From: an uncultured Alphaproteobacteria bacterium
GTDB lineage: Bacteria; Pseudomonadota; Alphaproteobacteria; RF32; CAG-239
Assembly (NCBI GenBank): GCA_934229625.1
Contig: CAKQDU010000015.1
Coordinates: 1-23,982, forward strand
Reading direction: 5' to 3'
Length of the DNA: 23,982 nucleotides
Part shown: one piece after another, positions 22,625 through 23,982 of the stretch
How positions within the stretch are numbered: position 1 is the stretch's first letter
Layout of the letters: each line of letters starts with the position of its first letter
Position numbers and translations under genes: made by a program
The notes under the pieces: model-generated
Database searches by the model: none
What the model was told of the DNA's origin: nothing
The model's input: the letters and a program-made list of their open reading frames with translations, nothing else

Positions 22625-22945
22625 ATGTTAAACATTCAAGGAATTATGAAACAAGCTCAGCAAATGCAGCGTAAAATGCAAGAGACTCAGGCTAAATTGG
22701 CGCAAGAAGAAAAAGAAGGAGTCAGCGGCGGAAACTTAGTTAAAGTAGTTTTAAACGGCAAGTCTGAAATGAAAAAAATCAGCATAGACAAATCGTTGAT
22801 GAACGCTGAAGAAGTTGATGTTTTAGAAGATTTGATTTTAGCAGCCTACAATGACGCCCATCAAAAAGTTGACGCTATGATGGAAGACGGCATGAAAGAA
22901 GCCACCAACGGAATTGGCTTAGGCGGCTTAAAACTTCCATTTTAG
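22625..22945 (+). CDS. ybaB: YbaB/EbfC family nucleoid-associated protein
   Basis: This 106-residue protein is a small dimeric DNA-binding protein associated with the nucleoid. It has the family layout: an N-terminal helix (NIQGIMKQAQQMQRKMQETQAKLAQ), then the strands GVSGGNLVKVVLNGKSEMKKISID, LEDLILAAYNDAHQKV, and a Gly-rich end MKEATNGIGLGGLKLPF. The start codon follows the dnaX stop with no gap, and recR starts 16 bases after its stop. The three genes form the usual dnaX-ybaB-recR operon, so co-transcription is likely. Confidence 0.96.
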   Translation: MLNIQGIMKQAQQMQRKMQETQAKLAQEEKEGVSGGNLVKVVLNGKSEMKKISIDKSLMNAEEVDVLEDLILAAYNDAHQKVDAMMEDGMKEATNGIGLGGLKLPF

Positions 22946-22961
22946 TTTTTGAGGTTTTACC

Positions 22962-23558
22962 GTGCAAGGTAATGAAATAGAAAAACTAACAAAGATTATA
23001 GCCAAACTTCCGGCCTTAGGCACGCGTTCGGCTCGGCGTATTGTTTTGCAGCTTTTAAAAAAGAAAGAAACGGCGATGTTGCCATTGATTGCCGCTTTGC
23101 AAGAAGTTGCCGACAACATAAAAAAATGTCCGGTTTGCGGCAATTTTGACACGCAAGAGCCATGTTCTGTTTGTCGGGATACGGCCAGAGACCCTGAAAC
23201 AGTCTGCATTGTGCAGGATGTCGCTGATTTATGGGCAATGGAGCGTGTTGGACTATATCGCGGACAATACCATGTTTTAGGAGGTATTTTGTCGGCGTTA
23301 GACGGTGTCACTCCGGATGATTTAAATATTGAAAACCTTTTTTCACGGCTGAGAAATGGCATCATAAAAGAAGTCATTTTAGCATTGCCGGCAACAATAG
23401 ACGGACAAATAACTGCACACTATTTGTTGTCGCGTCTAAAAGAATTTCCGGTAAAAGTGACAACTTTGGCGCAAGGTATTCCGCTTGGCGCCGAATTGGA
23501 TTATATGGATGACGGCACAATTCAGCTTGCTTTGTCGGCAAGAACAGAATTACGATAA
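22962..23558 (+). CDS. recR: Recombination mediator protein RecR
   Basis: RecR works with RecO (and RecF) to load RecA on gapped DNA. The 198-residue protein has the N-terminal helix-hairpin-helix region (KLPALGTRSARRIVLQLL), a four-cysteine zinc finger CPVCGNFDTQEPCSVCRD, the Toprim domain from ETVCIVQDVADLWAMERVG through YHVLGGILSALDGVTPDDL and VILALPATIDGQITAHYL, and the C-terminal TTLAQGIPLGAELDYMDDGT, a family hallmark. The start is GTG 22962 with GAGG seven bases upstream. It is the last gene of the dnaX operon; a strong hairpin follows 35 bases after the stop. Confidence 0.97.
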   Translation: MQGNEIEKLTKIIAKLPALGTRSARRIVLQLLKKKETAMLPLIAALQEVADNIKKCPVCGNFDTQEPCSVCRDTARDPETVCIVQDVADLWAMERVGLYRGQYHVLGGILSALDGVTPDDLNIENLFSRLRNGIIKEVILALPATIDGQITAHYLLSRLKEFPVKVTTLAQGIPLGAELDYMDDGTIQLALSARTELR

Positions 23559-23593
23559 AAACACGATAATAGCCGAGGGTTTTAGGGGTAGGC

Positions 23594-23634
23594 ATATAAA
23601 AAAGCGAGGATGAATACACCTCGCTTTTTTATAT
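23594..23634. terminator. Bidirectional intrinsic terminator
   Basis: A perfect 16-bp stem (23594-23609 with 23619-23634) and a 9-base loop carry an A run on the 5' arm and a T run on the 3' arm, so it can end transcripts from both recR and the convergent cysteine-rich gene. Confidence 0.93.
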
Positions 23635-23694
23635 ATGTTACAGAGTGGAATTATCCGATAATCACAAACTCCTGACGATAGAATGTTTTATAAC

Positions 23695-23982
23695 TTATTG
23701 GCATTCTCCCCACCATTTGTTGTTGTCATCGTGACATTTTGCCACAAAGGTTTTTCCTGCTTTTTTACACATATCTTCATCGTAATCGTAGTTGCACTCA
23801 ACTTTTTTGACACAGGATGTACCATATTCAAAACCTCCGCATTTAACAACAGTACCTGTTGCTTTTTCATCGGATGCACATTGTTTTAATCCATAAGCTT
23901 TGCCCGGCTTACCTGAGCAGTCCTTGTCGGTAGTGCAAGATGCGCTCCAATAAATTTTTGTACCATCTACTTTAGTGCATTT
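23695..23982 (-). CDS. Cysteine-rich protein, C-terminal part (5' end beyond the window)
   Basis: The minus-strand frame is open from the window edge to a TAA stop at 23695-23697, giving the last 95 residues of a longer protein. It contains ten cysteines, spaced as in disulfide-bonded secreted proteins. Two parts look alike: KCTKVDGTKIYWSASC and KCHDDNNKWWGEC, both with KC, then an aromatic pair, then C. The sequence between has KQCASDEK, KCGGFEYGTSC and ECNYDYDEDMC. No family was recognised. Cysteine spacing suggests several small modules, possibly repeated further upstream. The coding frame has no ATG in the window, and it converges on recR across a two-way terminator. A surface or extracellular location is inference. 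Confidence 0.7.
   Translation of the reverse strand, partial: KCTKVDGTKIYWSASCTTDKDCSGKPGKAYGLKQCASDEKATGTVVKCGGFEYGTSCVKKVECNYDYDEDMCKKAGKTFVAKCHDDNNKWWGECQ

Noticed and set aside
1..23982. CRISPR array, prophage, transposase or restriction-modification genes
   Set aside because: No regularly spaced repeats and no proteins with the relevant motifs were found on either strand.

Overview
The window looks like a compact, AT-rich chromosomal segment of an alphaproteobacterium, probably an uncultured host-associated one. The evidence is a circularly permuted two-piece tmRNA gene, an alphaproteobacterial-type SspB followed by a ribbon-helix-helix protein, and the ffs-dnaX-ybaB-recR block. No rRNA, tRNA, CRISPR array, transposase or phage gene was seen.

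Layout. Positions 1-1600 hold two facing type IV pilin-like genes. The second is preceded by about 200 nt that fold into a pseudoknotted RNA ending in an intrinsic terminator. A large protein of unknown function follows (2017-4596, minus). Then come queA, a membrane protein with a degenerate GGDEF-like domain, lgt, a YbjN-family protein, an acyl-ACP thioesterase and a secreted SLT-type lytic transglycosylase. Next is the trans-translation block: permuted ssrA, sspB (the ClpXP adaptor for ssrA-tagged proteins) and an RHH protein overlapping sspB by 4 bp. A minus-strand operon, metG - membrane-anchored SNase-like protein - trkH, fills 11309-15311. The stretch 15312-16849 holds a 23-codon hydrophobic peptide ORF whose ribosome-binding site can be hidden in a hairpin, a third pilin paralogue, and a 176-bp segment bounded by 20-bp inverted repeats. 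HxlR and RgpF-like genes follow, then yraN-rsmI facing away from an LppC/LpoA-like lipoprotein gene, 4.5S RNA, dnaX-ybaB-recR, a strong two-way terminator, and the end of a cysteine-rich protein that runs off the window.

How the genes fit together. ssrA, sspB and the downstream RHH gene form a ribosome-rescue and proteolysis unit. dnaX, ybaB and recR are the usual replication and recombination cluster next to the SRP RNA. lgt, the lytic transglycosylase and the LppC-like lipoprotein serve the cell envelope. The three pilin paralogues share G|RSMIE processing sites and six matching cysteines, and they differ mainly in leader length and upstream control.

Most notable are: a CT dinucleotide tract that puts the natural ATG of pilin 1 out of frame; a dispersed ~36-bp repeat read in frame in the leaders of two pilins; the structured RNA before pilin 2; the hydrophobic micro-ORF; and an A10 tract in dnaX with stops just downstream in both other frames, which predicts slippage-made gamma subunit.
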